Assembly (NCBI GenBank): GCA_910576535.1
Contig: CAJTKK010000012.1
Coordinates: 1-64,000, forward strand
Source: an uncultured Lachnospiraceae bacterium
GTDB lineage: Bacteria; Bacillota; Clostridia; Lachnospirales; Lachnospiraceae
Direction: 5' to 3'
DNA: 64,000 bases
Position 1 is the first letter of the stretch. Each line of letters starts with the position of its first letter. The notes under the pieces were generated by a model. It saw only the letters and a program-made list of their open reading frames with translations, was not told where the DNA came from and searched no databases. Shown here in pieces: positions 23,952 through 32,778 of the stretch. A program made the translations under genes and the position numbers.

Positions 23952-25259
23952 TTATATTTTATGGATAAACAGCCCGCTTCTTAATTTTGGCTCAAACCAT
24001 GTGGACTTCGGCGGCATAAGCCTCCCTGCATCCGCCACGGCAAACAATTCTTCAATAGAAGTCGGATATACAGAAAATGCTGCTGCAGCATCCGTATGTA
24101 CTCTCCGTTCCAGTTCTTCCAGCCCCCGTATTCCTCCCACAAAATCAATTCTTTTATCTGTCTTAGGATCCTCAATGCCAAGTATTGGGGCAAACAGCCG
24201 ATCCTGAAGCACTGCCACATCCAACATTTTTTCCGGATATAAAACACCCCCTATATCCCTTTTCCCCATGCCATTCCCACCGCAAGGGGCAATGCCCTGC
24301 GGCGGCATCCCCGGGTTCTCTTCCTCCTGCCTAGCCCTAAGCTCATACCATTTTTCCGCAAGATACATGCCAAAACAGCCTTTTTCTTTTGGCTTATAGG
24401 GTTCCCTCCCTTTCTCTTCCACAAAAAAACGTTCCGAAACCCGGGTTAAGAATTCTTCTTTGGAAAGCCCGTTCAAGTCTTTCACCACCCGGTTATAATC
24501 CATAATCATAAGCTGGTCATCGGGAAACAGGACGGAAAGAAAATAGTTAAATTCCTCTTTTCCCGTATAACCCGGGTTCGTTTCCCTTCTTTTTAAGGAT
24601 ACTTTCACCGCCGAAGCGCATCTATGATGCCCATCCGCAATATAGATGCTTTCCACTTCCCCAAACGCTTTTCTAATCCTTTCCACCGTTTCCCCGTCTT
24701 CTATTTTCCATACCCTATGGGTAATCCCGTCAGAAGCAGTAAAATCATACAACGGTTTCCCTTTTCCCGCTTTTTTCATTTCTTTACGAATCACTGGATG
24801 GGAACGGTATGCAAGAAAAATCGGCCCGGTCTGCGCCTTACAGCTATCTACATGGCGGATACGGTCAAGTTCTTTCTCTTCCCTTGTATTTTCATGCTTT
24901 TTAATTACCTCCTGCAAATAATCATCCACCGAAGCACATGCGGCAATTCCAACCTGGGATCTTCCATCCATCGTCAGCTCATACATATAATAGCATTCTA
25001 TAGGATCTTCTTCCATTTCCCCGTTTTTTACCATCTCCCATAACAGATCATGCGCTTTCTCATAAACAGTGTCTGCATAAGCATCCACATTGTCCGGAAA
25101 CAGTGTTTCCGCCCTGTCGATCCGCAGGAAAGACAAAGGCTCCCTTTCCACCTCCCGCTTCGCTTCCTCTCTGCTGTATACGTCATAGGGGAGCGCCGCT
25201 ATTTGCCGCTCCAGCCCTTTCTTTGGACGGATTGCTCTAAAAGGTTTAATGTCCGCCAT
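23952..25259 (-). CDS. DUF1015 family protein (ParB-like fold)
   Basis: A 435-residue protein of the DUF1015/COG4198 family, whose function is not established as far as I know. The N terminus ADIKPFRAIRP is typical, as are KHENTREEKELDR (about 121-133) and ADGHHRCASA (208-217); the last resembles the DGHRR nucleotide-binding motif of ParB/sulfiredoxin-fold proteins. The Met of MADIK has GAGAGG upstream and a promoter follows at 25294-25322. In many clostridia DUF1015 genes lie next to serA and serC, and here they are 2 kb apart on the same strand. A link to serine or phosphoserine metabolism is plausible but unproved. Confidence 0.85.
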   Translation of the reverse strand: MADIKPFRAIRPKKGLERQIAALPYDVYSREEAKREVEREPLSFLRIDRAETLFPDNVDAYADTVYEKAHDLLWEMVKNGEMEEDPIECYYMYELTMDGRSQVGIAACASVDDYLQEVIKKHENTREEKELDRIRHVDSCKAQTGPIFLAYRSHPVIRKEMKKAGKGKPLYDFTASDGITHRVWKIEDGETVERIRKAFGEVESIYIADGHHRCASAVKVSLKRRETNPGYTGKEEFNYFLSVLFPDDQLMIMDYNRVVKDLNGLSKEEFLTRVSERFFVEEKGREPYKPKEKGCFGMYLAEKWYELRARQEEENPGMPPQGIAPCGGNGMGKRDIGGVLYPEKMLDVAVLQDRLFAPILGIEDPKTDKRIDFVGGIRGLEELERRVHTDAAAAFSVYPTSIEELFAVADAGRLMPPKSTWFEPKLRSGLFIHKI

Positions 25260-25293
25260 ATATTTTATCCTCTCCATTTTTATTCTATTAATT

Positions 25294-25322
25294 ATTTTAA
25301 CAAATTAACCTATACAGCACAA
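25294..25322 (-). promoter_or_regulatory. Probable promoter of the DUF1015 gene
   Basis: TTGTGC (25317-25322), 17 bases and TAAAAT (25294-25299) on the minus strand, about 35 bases before the start codon. Confidence 0.5.
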
Positions 25323-25483
25323 GCATCAAGTGATAAAATAAATCCGGTGTTGTTTTTAAACTGCCAATCGTTTTCCATGCCGCAAACCATTGCCCGGAAA
25401 AGCGCAGAATGGATAAGACTGCCACTGGCATTGCGGATCAAAGACAATAAGGCAGTTAATCTATCATCAGGAGGGATACCGAT

Positions 25484-25762
25484 ATGACAGATGAAAATAG
25501 AAAGATATGGGAAAGAATCAGCGCTTATGCGGAAGAAGCCTTAAAAGACATCGATCCGCAAAAAACACAAGTATCAGTGCAATTAGATGCCTTGCGCCCC
25601 ATTATGGAGGAAATTGCAAAAGAACAAAAGAAAAGCCTGGAGGATATTTTTATCCTTTATATGGATCTTGCCAGTGAGGCTTCCGTAGAAGCAGAAGCCA
25701 AATTCCAAGCCGACTTGCAGGAAAACAAGCAAGGCTTTTCCGGCATGGCCAATACTTTATGA
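25484..25762 (+). CDS. Small conserved-looking protein of unknown function
   Basis: I do not recognise this 92-residue protein. It is soluble, acidic and almost entirely helical by composition (ISAYAEEALKDID, EIAKEQKKSLEDIFILYMDLASEASVEAEA). It has a strong AGGAGG ribosome binding site, ATG start and codon use like its neighbours, so I believe it is real. It is the only plus-strand gene in a long minus-strand block, placed between the DUF1015 gene and a lipoprotein gene, with its own upstream space of about 220 bases. A regulatory or adaptor role is a guess only. Confidence 0.75.
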   Translation: MTDENRKIWERISAYAEEALKDIDPQKTQVSVQLDALRPIMEEIAKEQKKSLEDIFILYMDLASEASVEAEAKFQADLQENKQGFSGMANTL

Positions 25763-25818
25763 TAATCAAATACATCAGAAAAAGGCAGCCGCCAAAACCC
25801 AGTGCCTGGATATGAAGA

Positions 25819-25850
25819 AGTTTTGCGCCGCAAATCTGCAGCGCAAAACT
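25819..25850. terminator. 10-bp inverted repeat between convergent genes
   Basis: AGTTTTGCGC and GCGCAAAACT flank a 12-base loop. It lies between the 3' ends of the 92-residue gene (plus) and the lipoprotein gene (minus). On the minus strand TCTTC follows, on the plus strand GTCTGTCC, so it fits best as the terminator of the lipoprotein gene, though the T-run is poor. A second stem with GGCC arms lies beside it (about 25862-25880). Confidence 0.45.
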
Positions 25851-25934
25851 GTCTGTCCTCTTGGCCACCGAGGGGCCTTTTGGTTATCACGGAAAATACC
25901 GGAAGAAATAGGGGAATTCCGTTTTACAAAGTTG

Positions 25935-27206
25935 TCACTCCACCTTTCCTTTTTCAAGCAGTTCTTCTGCCACCTCAAAAGTATTCATCTCCAGCCACTG
26001 GAACTGAATGGCTACTACAAGATACATGCTTTCGCTGCCCTTCCCAAAATATAGCTGGCAGTCCACCATTTCCCCTGCTTCATTATAAACAAATTTGGCC
26101 AACGTAGTCTCTCCGATGCAGGTCGTGCCATAGTCCTGCACCGTCAGGCCATCGGCATGGTCTCCCAGCCCTTCTTGTATAAACGTCTCCAGATATTCCC
26201 CATCCTCCAGCCAGTCAAAAATCTCACCGGTATAGCCCATGGCATCCAGGTTCGTAATGGCAATCCCGCAGCCGGCTCCGTCGCTGTCCCCTCCCGGCGC
26301 ATAAATAACCAGCTCTTCCCCGGAATAGTTCTCATCTATTTTCCATCCTTTCGGGAATTGGAACTCTATCATTCCCGGAATTTTCTTCTCTTCTTTCCTG
26401 GAAAGATAATCCTCCAGTTTTTCCTGCGCCCCGCTGCTATTCCACTCCAAACTTACCTCGTAGAAAGCCTCCAGTTCTTTTAGCAGCTCCGGTGTTTTTG
26501 AGGTTACTTCCCCGCTGTCAATTTCCACCTCCAGCAAAGCAAGCACATCCGGTTCCAATTCTTTTAAATAGTAAGTGGCGTAAATTACGCTATATTCTTC
26601 CTTCTCTGCATTCCATCTGCAATATTTTGCCGTTGCAGATGCGGCATCCTGCCCAAGTCCCCTGACCCCGGAAACTTCCAGGTCTTCGTAATCCCTGCTG
26701 CCGTCCCCTTCCTTTTTTCCGCTGCTTCCAGGATAAGTCTTTTCCATATATCCTTGCAGCTTTTCCGTTGCCGGTTCCTTTTTATCGTCAGATATATCAT
26801 ATGGATTCAGGCTGAAATAGAAGGATACCCCAAATACATCCGCAGATGCCGTACCTGAAAGTTCCCCGTTCTTGCCGGAGTTTTTTCCTTCCGGAATATA
26901 CACGGTAACCGTTTTCCGCTTTATTCTCCCGTTTTCCGCATCTTCTTCCATATAAGCCGTAAGAGAATCCTCATGCAGATAAGAAAACCCTTCATAGCCT
27001 TCCACTGCATCCCCGCCTAATACAGGTATCTTAGCAGCCGCCTTATCCTCATCTTCTGTATTTTCCTCTCTCCGGTCTTTTGTATCCACATTTGCCCGGG
27101 CAACATTCCTTAACTGCCCCATGGGGCCGCATCCCATCAACGCCATGCCGCAAAAGAGGCATCCTGCCATCCATAATATAACCTTTTTTCTTCTCATCCC
27201 GCTCAT
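25935..27206 (-). CDS. Large putative lipoprotein of unknown function
   Basis: A 423-residue protein. It has a basic start (RRKKV), a hydrophobic stretch and a lipobox ALMGCG, so it is likely lipid-anchored outside the membrane. A charged linker (about 35-60) leads to two similar-looking regions of about 150 residues each, rich in aromatic and acidic residues; a duplicated domain is possible but I cannot prove it by eye. Two other Met codons are near; the one used has AGGGA nine bases upstream. It follows serA by about 95 bases on the same strand and may be read from the serCA transcript. Function unknown. Confidence 0.75.
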   Translation of the reverse strand: MSGMRRKKVILWMAGCLFCGMALMGCGPMGQLRNVARANVDTKDRREENTEDEDKAAAKIPVLGGDAVEGYEGFSYLHEDSLTAYMEEDAENGRIKRKTVTVYIPEGKNSGKNGELSGTASADVFGVSFYFSLNPYDISDDKKEPATEKLQGYMEKTYPGSSGKKEGDGSRDYEDLEVSGVRGLGQDAASATAKYCRWNAEKEEYSVIYATYYLKELEPDVLALLEVEIDSGEVTSKTPELLKELEAFYEVSLEWNSSGAQEKLEDYLSRKEEKKIPGMIEFQFPKGWKIDENYSGEELVIYAPGGDSDGAGCGIAITNLDAMGYTGEIFDWLEDGEYLETFIQEGLGDHADGLTVQDYGTTCIGETTLAKFVYNEAGEMVDCQLYFGKGSESMYLVVAIQFQWLEMNTFEVAEELLEKGKVE

Positions 27207-27302
27207 CTTGTCCATTCCCTGTCTGCCGTTTTCCTGCCACTTCCAAAAATGACAGTTTTGCCGGGCATTACTTCCGCCCGGCCATTGTTTCCTGCAAATC
27301 TG

Positions 27303-28466
27303 CTATTTTACTACCCTGACACGGAACACGCCGGAAATTGCCTGCAGTTTGCTTATCATTTCGGCTGTTGCCGGGCTTTCCAAATCTATCATGGTATAAG
27401 CCACTTCCCCTTTGGACTTGTTCATCATATCCGTAATATTAATGCCTTCATCGCCGAAGCAGGCGGTAAACTTTGTAATCATATTGGCAATGTTCCTATG
27501 GAAAATTGCAATTCTTCCCGCCTGGGAGCAGATGCCCATATCACAGTTCGGGTAATTTACGCTATTATTGATATTGCCGTTTTCCAGATAATTCATCATT
27601 TCCTTGACCGCCATTTTGGCACAGTTATCCTCGGACTCCTCCGTAGATGCCCCTAAATGGGGAATCACGATGCAGCCTTCCTGTCCTGCTGTCATAGGAT
27701 TGGGGAAGTCGGTTACATATTTACGTATCTTCCCTGACCGGATGCCCTCTAACACATCCGCCTCTTTCACCAGGGAATCCCTGGAAAAGTTCAGCAAGAT
27801 CACACCGTCTTTCATCTTGTCGATAGCCGCCTTATCCACCATCCCCTTTGTGCTGTCCAAAAGCGGAACATGGATGGTAATAATGTCACAGCTTTCATAT
27901 ATCTCTTCTACATTCAATGCATGTTTTACATCCCTGCTCAGATTCCAGGCAGCGTCTACGGAAACATAAGGGTCAAATCCATATACTTCCATCCCCATAT
28001 GCTTTGCCACATTCGCCACTTTTACGCCGATTGCGCCTAAACCGATAATGCCCAGCCTTTTATCCTGCACTTCCGTTCCTGCAAAATTCTTCTTTTCCTT
28101 TTCCGCAGCTTTTGCAATATTTTCATTGTCCTTATTGTCCGAAACCCAGTTGATGCCCCCTACGATATCGCGGCAGGCTAAAAGCATACCGGCAATGACA
28201 AGTTCTTTTACTCCATTGGCATTAGCCCCCGGCGTATTGAAAACAACAATTCCCTTTTCCGCACATTTATCCAAAGGAATATTGTTTACCCCCGCTCCGG
28301 CCCTTGCTACCGCCAAAAGTTTTTCGGGCAATTCCATATCATGCATCGCTGCGCTGCGGACTAAAATCCCGTCTGCCTCGTTCACATCTTCCGTCTTTTC
28401 ATAATTCCCCGTAAATTTATCCAGCCCGATATCCGCAATCGGATTTAAACAATGATATTTAAACAT
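27303..28466 (-). CDS. serA: D-3-phosphoglycerate dehydrogenase, short form with ACT domain
   Basis: SerA oxidises 3-phosphoglycerate to 3-phosphohydroxypyruvate, the first step of serine synthesis. The 387-residue protein has a substrate domain (1-95 and 285-305), an NAD-binding domain with GLGAIGVKVANVAKHMG, the catalytic Arg in LNFSRDSLV, the acid in ILEGIRS to DFPNP and the His in IPHLGASTEESEDNC. The last 70 residues form an ACT domain (GEVAYTMIDLESP), the usual serine-feedback module. The Met before FKYHC has GGGAGG six bases upstream. It lies 39 bases after serC, so the two form an operon. Confidence 0.96.
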   Translation of the reverse strand: MFKYHCLNPIADIGLDKFTGNYEKTEDVNEADGILVRSAAMHDMELPEKLLAVARAGAGVNNIPLDKCAEKGIVVFNTPGANANGVKELVIAGMLLACRDIVGGINWVSDNKDNENIAKAAEKEKKNFAGTEVQDKRLGIIGLGAIGVKVANVAKHMGMEVYGFDPYVSVDAAWNLSRDVKHALNVEEIYESCDIITIHVPLLDSTKGMVDKAAIDKMKDGVILLNFSRDSLVKEADVLEGIRSGKIRKYVTDFPNPMTAGQEGCIVIPHLGASTEESEDNCAKMAVKEMMNYLENGNINNSVNYPNCDMGICSQAGRIAIFHRNIANMITKFTACFGDEGINITDMMNKSKGEVAYTMIDLESPATAEMISKLQAISGVFRVRVVK

Positions 28467-28505
28467 TTCCATCCTCCCATTTCCTTTTGTCAGCAGCCCA
28501 TTTCC

Positions 28506-29591
28506 CTATTCGGCATTTTCCGCTTCAAATTTTTTCATAAACTCCACCAGCTTTTCCACACCTTCTGCCGGCATAGCATTATAGATGCTGGCACGCATAC
28601 CGCCTACGCTCCTATGCCCTTTCAGGTTCTCAAAGCCTGCCTCTTTTGCCTCTTTTACAAATTTAGCGTCCAGCTCTTCATTCCCTGTTACAAAAGGAAC
28701 GTTCATCAAAGACCTGTCTTCCTTCCTTACCGTACCGCAAAACAACTTGCTTTCATCCAGGAAATCATATAAAATCTTCGCCTTCTTTTCGTTATACTCT
28801 TTCATCGCCTCAAGGCCGCCTTGCTTTTTCAGCCATTTGAATACCTTGCCGCATATATAAATCCCGTATGCCGGAGGCGTATTATAAAGGGAATCCGCGT
28901 CTGCATGGGTTTTATATTTTAACATGGTGGGGGTTTGGGAAAGCACATCCTCCGTAATCAAATCTTCCCTGATAATAACAATCACTACGCCCGCAGGGCC
29001 GATATTCTTCTGGACACCGCCGTAAAGCACCCCATATTTGCTTACATCCACAGGTTCCGACAAAAAACAGGAAGATACATCCGCTACCAGCGTATGGCCT
29101 TTTGTATCCGGCAATGTTTTAAACTTCGTACCGTAAATTGTATTGTTTTCACAAATGTACACATAATCCGCATCCTCAGGAATATCCAAGTCGGAGCAAT
29201 CCGGGATATAGGAAAAAGTCTTATCCGCAGACGACGCCACTTCCACCGCTTCCCCGTATATCTTTGCTTCCTGATAAGCCTTTTTCGCCCATTGCCCTGT
29301 CACAATATAAGCTGCCTTCTTATTTTTCATCAGGTTCATAGGAATCATGGCGAACTGCTGGCTTGCCCCGCCTTGCAGGAATAATACTTTATAATTATCC
29401 GGGATTCCCATCAAATCCCTCAAATCTGCCTCAGCCTCTTTGATAATGGTATCATAAGCTTTTGACCTATGGCTCATCTCCATTACAGACATGCCGGTTC
29501 CTCTATAATCCAACATTTCATCTGCCGCTTCTTTCAAAACCTCTTCGGGCAGAACCGCCGGTCCTGCCGAAAAATTATAAACTCTGGACAC
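28506..29591 (-). CDS. serC: Phosphoserine aminotransferase
   Basis: SerC is a PLP enzyme that converts 3-phosphohydroxypyruvate and glutamate to O-phosphoserine. The 361-residue protein has the N-terminal YNFSAGPAVLPEEVL, the active-site Trp loop, the Asp in LVADVSSCFLSEPVD and the PLP Lys in YGGVQKNIGPAG. The open frame starts earlier, but the GTG before SRVYNF is preceded by AGGAGG at nine bases and gives the correct family N terminus, so I use it. A 12-base palindrome TGTATGCATACA lies about 20 bases upstream. No phosphoserine phosphatase is seen in the window. Confidence 0.96.
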   Translation of the reverse strand: MSRVYNFSAGPAVLPEEVLKEAADEMLDYRGTGMSVMEMSHRSKAYDTIIKEAEADLRDLMGIPDNYKVLFLQGGASQQFAMIPMNLMKNKKAAYIVTGQWAKKAYQEAKIYGEAVEVASSADKTFSYIPDCSDLDIPEDADYVYICENNTIYGTKFKTLPDTKGHTLVADVSSCFLSEPVDVSKYGVLYGGVQKNIGPAGVVIVIIREDLITEDVLSQTPTMLKYKTHADADSLYNTPPAYGIYICGKVFKWLKKQGGLEAMKEYNEKKAKILYDFLDESKLFCGTVRKEDRSLMNVPFVTGNEELDAKFVKEAKEAGFENLKGHRSVGGMRASIYNAMPAEGVEKLVEFMKKFEAENAE

Positions 29592-29660
29592 TTTTCTTTC
29601 CTCCTGTATGCATACATAATATTCATTGCTTTTTATTTCATATTTCACTTTCCGCTTTCA

Positions 29661-31067
29661 TCAATTTCCACGGTAAAACATCACCACTGGCGTCCCTGTC
29701 CTGATCATCCCATACAGCTTTTCCATTGCTTCATACGGCGTGTTGATGCAGCCGTGGGAACCGGCGGTTTTATAAATATCCCCGCCAAATTCACTGCGCC
29801 ACGGGGCATCATGGATTCCAATATTTCCCTTTACCGGCATCCAGAAATTTACATGGGACGCATAGCCCGGCCCGCTTAGAACCCTGTTAACTGCTTTTCC
29901 GTACACATAATTGACTCCTTCCGGAGTCTCCCATCTACGCCCGGTATTTCCTGTCACAATAGGCGTTTCAAGCTGCAGCTTCCCATCCAAATAATAATAC
30001 ATCATCTGCTCTGTCATATCTACTTCAATATATGTGCCGCCGATATCGTTTTTCCCATATGCCCATCCCTCCTGAAGATACTGGGGTGTATGAATTTCTG
30101 CCACCCGGCCGGAAAAGGCTTGTATTAAATATTCTTTTTCCGCTTCCCGGTCTATCCGGTTCCCATAAGTTCCTCCCCCTACTAATACGGTATCCCCTTT
30201 CGTCGTCTCAAACTGCCGGGGCTTCCCTACTGTATCATACTCGTCTGCAAGGGAATCGACAAATTCTTCAATTTTGTTATTATCCTGCAGCAGATTCCCT
30301 GCTTCATCGTAAAGAAAGCCTCCGTCTTCATCCACCGCAATAAAATTACAGGCAACCGATGCGTCTACTGGGATTTGTTCCCTGCCAAAGACATATACAA
30401 TGCGGCATTCCTGAAACTCTTTTATTTTTTCCCACTTGGCAAGTTCCTCTTCCATCCGCGCTGTATAAGAAAGGTCTTCATAGCAGCCGCTTTTCTTTAA
30501 ATCCAGCTCTGCTTCCAAAGAGAGCATCTTCTGCCGGATAGCTTCTTTTGCCTTTTCTTCGTTGAGAACGCCTTTCCTTTCATCTACCAGTATATACCCA
30601 TGATCGGATTTTTGGATAAATACCTGTCTTTCCTCCGCCTTTTTCCCCATAAAGGCCGGAATAGACCCCAAAATTTCCTGAAGCTTCTCTTCGTCATAGG
30701 AAATAACCGGCTCCAGTATATTTTCTTTTGCCTGGAACCAATTGCTGATCCATAGATAGGGGTTCTGTTCTGCAAAACATTCCCTCAAGGCCTCCTCAAA
30801 ATCAAAAGAAAAGTCAATTTCCTCCGCCTCTATCCAAAAAGCATTTCCTTTATCATCGTATAAGGTCAGCCCGTCATAAAAACAATTCCCGATAAGCTCC
30901 CTGTTCGCTTCCTCCACTGTCTTTCCAGTGCAATAAACATGATTCATCCATATGCCATAGCTGAACACGTTTTTATAATATTCAGCCAAACCCAGATAAG
31001 ATACCGCAAGCAGGAAAAAAAACGTTCCAATTGCGATTCCGGTTTTTCTCATCCTATTTTTATTCAT
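29661..31067 (-). CDS. L,D-transpeptidase with peptidoglycan-binding domain
   Basis: This exported enzyme cross-links or anchors peptidoglycan. The protein of about 468 residues starts with a membrane helix (about 8-28). A central domain of the PG_binding_4 type (about 50-320) is followed by the YkuD catalytic domain (about 340-468). The catalytic motif is HGCINTP, with the Cys, and the upstream GIHDAPW carries the His. The start overlaps the ilvB stop by eight bases, and AAGG before it is very close, so translational coupling with ilvB is likely. The start could be ten codons upstream or five downstream. Confidence 0.92.
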   Translation of the reverse strand: MNKNRMRKTGIAIGTFFFLLAVSYLGLAEYYKNVFSYGIWMNHVYCTGKTVEEANRELIGNCFYDGLTLYDDKGNAFWIEAEEIDFSFDFEEALRECFAEQNPYLWISNWFQAKENILEPVISYDEEKLQEILGSIPAFMGKKAEERQVFIQKSDHGYILVDERKGVLNEEKAKEAIRQKMLSLEAELDLKKSGCYEDLSYTARMEEELAKWEKIKEFQECRIVYVFGREQIPVDASVACNFIAVDEDGGFLYDEAGNLLQDNNKIEEFVDSLADEYDTVGKPRQFETTKGDTVLVGGGTYGNRIDREAEKEYLIQAFSGRVAEIHTPQYLQEGWAYGKNDIGGTYIEVDMTEQMMYYYLDGKLQLETPIVTGNTGRRWETPEGVNYVYGKAVNRVLSGPGYASHVNFWMPVKGNIGIHDAPWRSEFGGDIYKTAGSHGCINTPYEAMEKLYGMIRTGTPVVMFYRGN

Positions 31068-32757
31068 TTTCCTTCTTCTTAAGATCCGTCTCATCAAACG
31101 CTTCGCTGATAGCCTCTCCTGCCGGAACCATAGGGAATACCTTGTCGTCCTCAGGGATTACGCACTCAATCAAAACCGGGCCCTTTTGGGCAATTGCTTT
31201 TTCAATTGCAGGGGCAACCTCTTCCTTTTTCGTTACGCGTATTGCTTCACAGCCTAAGCCTTCCGCCACTTTGCAAAAATCCACTTTATCGCTTAACACT
31301 GTCTGGGAATACCTTTGCCCATAGAACAATGTTTGCCATTGGCGCACCATCCCCAGCACATGGTTGTTGATGACAATCTGGATAATAGGGATATCATAAC
31401 GGCTGGCTGTGGCCAGTTCATTCATATTCATCCGGAAACAGCCGTCGCCTGCAATGTTCACGCAGATTTTGTCCGGCTTGCCCATCTTCGCCCCGATACA
31501 TGCCCCCAGACCGTATCCCATAGTGCCCAGACCGCCGGAACTTAAAAATGTCCTTGGCTTAGAATATTTATAATACTGTGCCGCCCACATCTGATGCTGC
31601 CCGACATCCGTAGTAACAATTGCCTCCCCGCCGGTTATCCTATCCAGCTCTTCGATGACATAAGGACAGGACAAGCTGCTCTTATCATAATTGAGAGGAT
31701 ATTTCCTTTTCCATTCCTGGATATGTTCCACCCATTCCTTATGCTCCATCTGGGGCAGGCGTTCATTGATTATAGTCAGCGCTTCCTTCAAATCGCCTAC
31801 GATGGATGCCTCCGTGCGGATATTTTTATTGATTTCCGCCGCATCAATGTCAATTTGGACTACTTTGGCATGGCTTGCAAACTTCGCCGCATTTCCTACT
31901 ACCCTATCGGAAAATCTAGCCCCCAAAGCTATCAATAAATCGCATGCGCTAACACCCAGATTGGAGGTTTTTGTTCCGTGCATTCCAATCATCCCTGTAT
32001 ACAATGCATCCCGTCCGTCAAATGCACCTTTCCCCATCAATGTATCGCAGACAGGGGCATCCAATTTCTTTGCAAACTCCGTCACTTCCTTTGCTGCCTC
32101 AGAAATCACTGCGCCGCCGCCCACATAGATATAAGGCTTTTTCGCATTCTTTATTAATTCCACTACATAGTCGATGTCCTCTTTCGTATACTGCTTCTCT
32201 TTTGCATCCACTTTTTTCAACGCTTCCGCTGCCGCCGGTTCATACTCGCAAAGGTTCGCCGTTACATCTTTGGTAATATCCACCAATACCGGTCCCGGCC
32301 GGCCGCTTCCGGCTATTTTAAATGCTTTCCGCAAGGTATCCGCTAAAATTGCCACATCTTTTACGATATAGCCATGTTTGGTAATCGGCATGGTAACCCC
32401 GGCAATATCCACTTCCTGAAAGGAATCCTTGCCCAAAAGAGGCAGATTCACGTTGCAGGTAATCGCCACAATCGGCACCGAATCCATATATGCGGTTGCA
32501 ATCCCTGTTACAAGGTTTGTTGCCCCCGGGCCGCTGGTAGCAAGACACACGCCCACTTTTCCGGTAGCCCGCGCATAACCGTCCGCCGCATGGGCCGCCC
32601 CTTGTTCGTGGGAAGTCAAAATATGCTTGATTTCATCACTATGTTTATATAAAGCATCGTATACATTTAAAATCGTTCCCCCCGGATATCCGAAAACGGT
32701 ATCCACTCCCTGTTCTTTTAAACATTCCACTACAATTTCCGCGCCTGTAAGCTGCAT
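31060..32757 (-). CDS. ilvB: Acetolactate synthase, large (catalytic) subunit
   Basis: IlvB is the thiamine pyrophosphate enzyme that starts valine and leucine synthesis, making acetolactate from pyruvate. The 565-residue protein has the TPP Glu in HEQGAAHAADGYARATGK, ATSGPGATN, and the TPP/Mg motif GDGCFRMNMNELATA to NNHVLGM. Length fits the biosynthetic form and not the shorter catabolic AlsS. GGAGGAGAC precedes the ATG. It lies 21 bases after ilvD. The regulatory small subunit IlvN, normally adjacent, is not in this window; an L,D-transpeptidase gene follows instead. Confidence 0.95.
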   Translation of the reverse strand: MQLTGAEIVVECLKEQGVDTVFGYPGGTILNVYDALYKHSDEIKHILTSHEQGAAHAADGYARATGKVGVCLATSGPGATNLVTGIATAYMDSVPIVAITCNVNLPLLGKDSFQEVDIAGVTMPITKHGYIVKDVAILADTLRKAFKIAGSGRPGPVLVDITKDVTANLCEYEPAAAEALKKVDAKEKQYTKEDIDYVVELIKNAKKPYIYVGGGAVISEAAKEVTEFAKKLDAPVCDTLMGKGAFDGRDALYTGMIGMHGTKTSNLGVSACDLLIALGARFSDRVVGNAAKFASHAKVVQIDIDAAEINKNIRTEASIVGDLKEALTIINERLPQMEHKEWVEHIQEWKRKYPLNYDKSSLSCPYVIEELDRITGGEAIVTTDVGQHQMWAAQYYKYSKPRTFLSSGGLGTMGYGLGACIGAKMGKPDKICVNIAGDGCFRMNMNELATASRYDIPIIQIVINNHVLGMVRQWQTLFYGQRYSQTVLSDKVDFCKVAEGLGCEAIRVTKKEEVAPAIEKAIAQKGPVLIECVIPEDDKVFPMVPAGEAISEAFDETDLKKKENE

Positions 32758-32778
32758 AACCGTCTCCTCCTCATGCCC

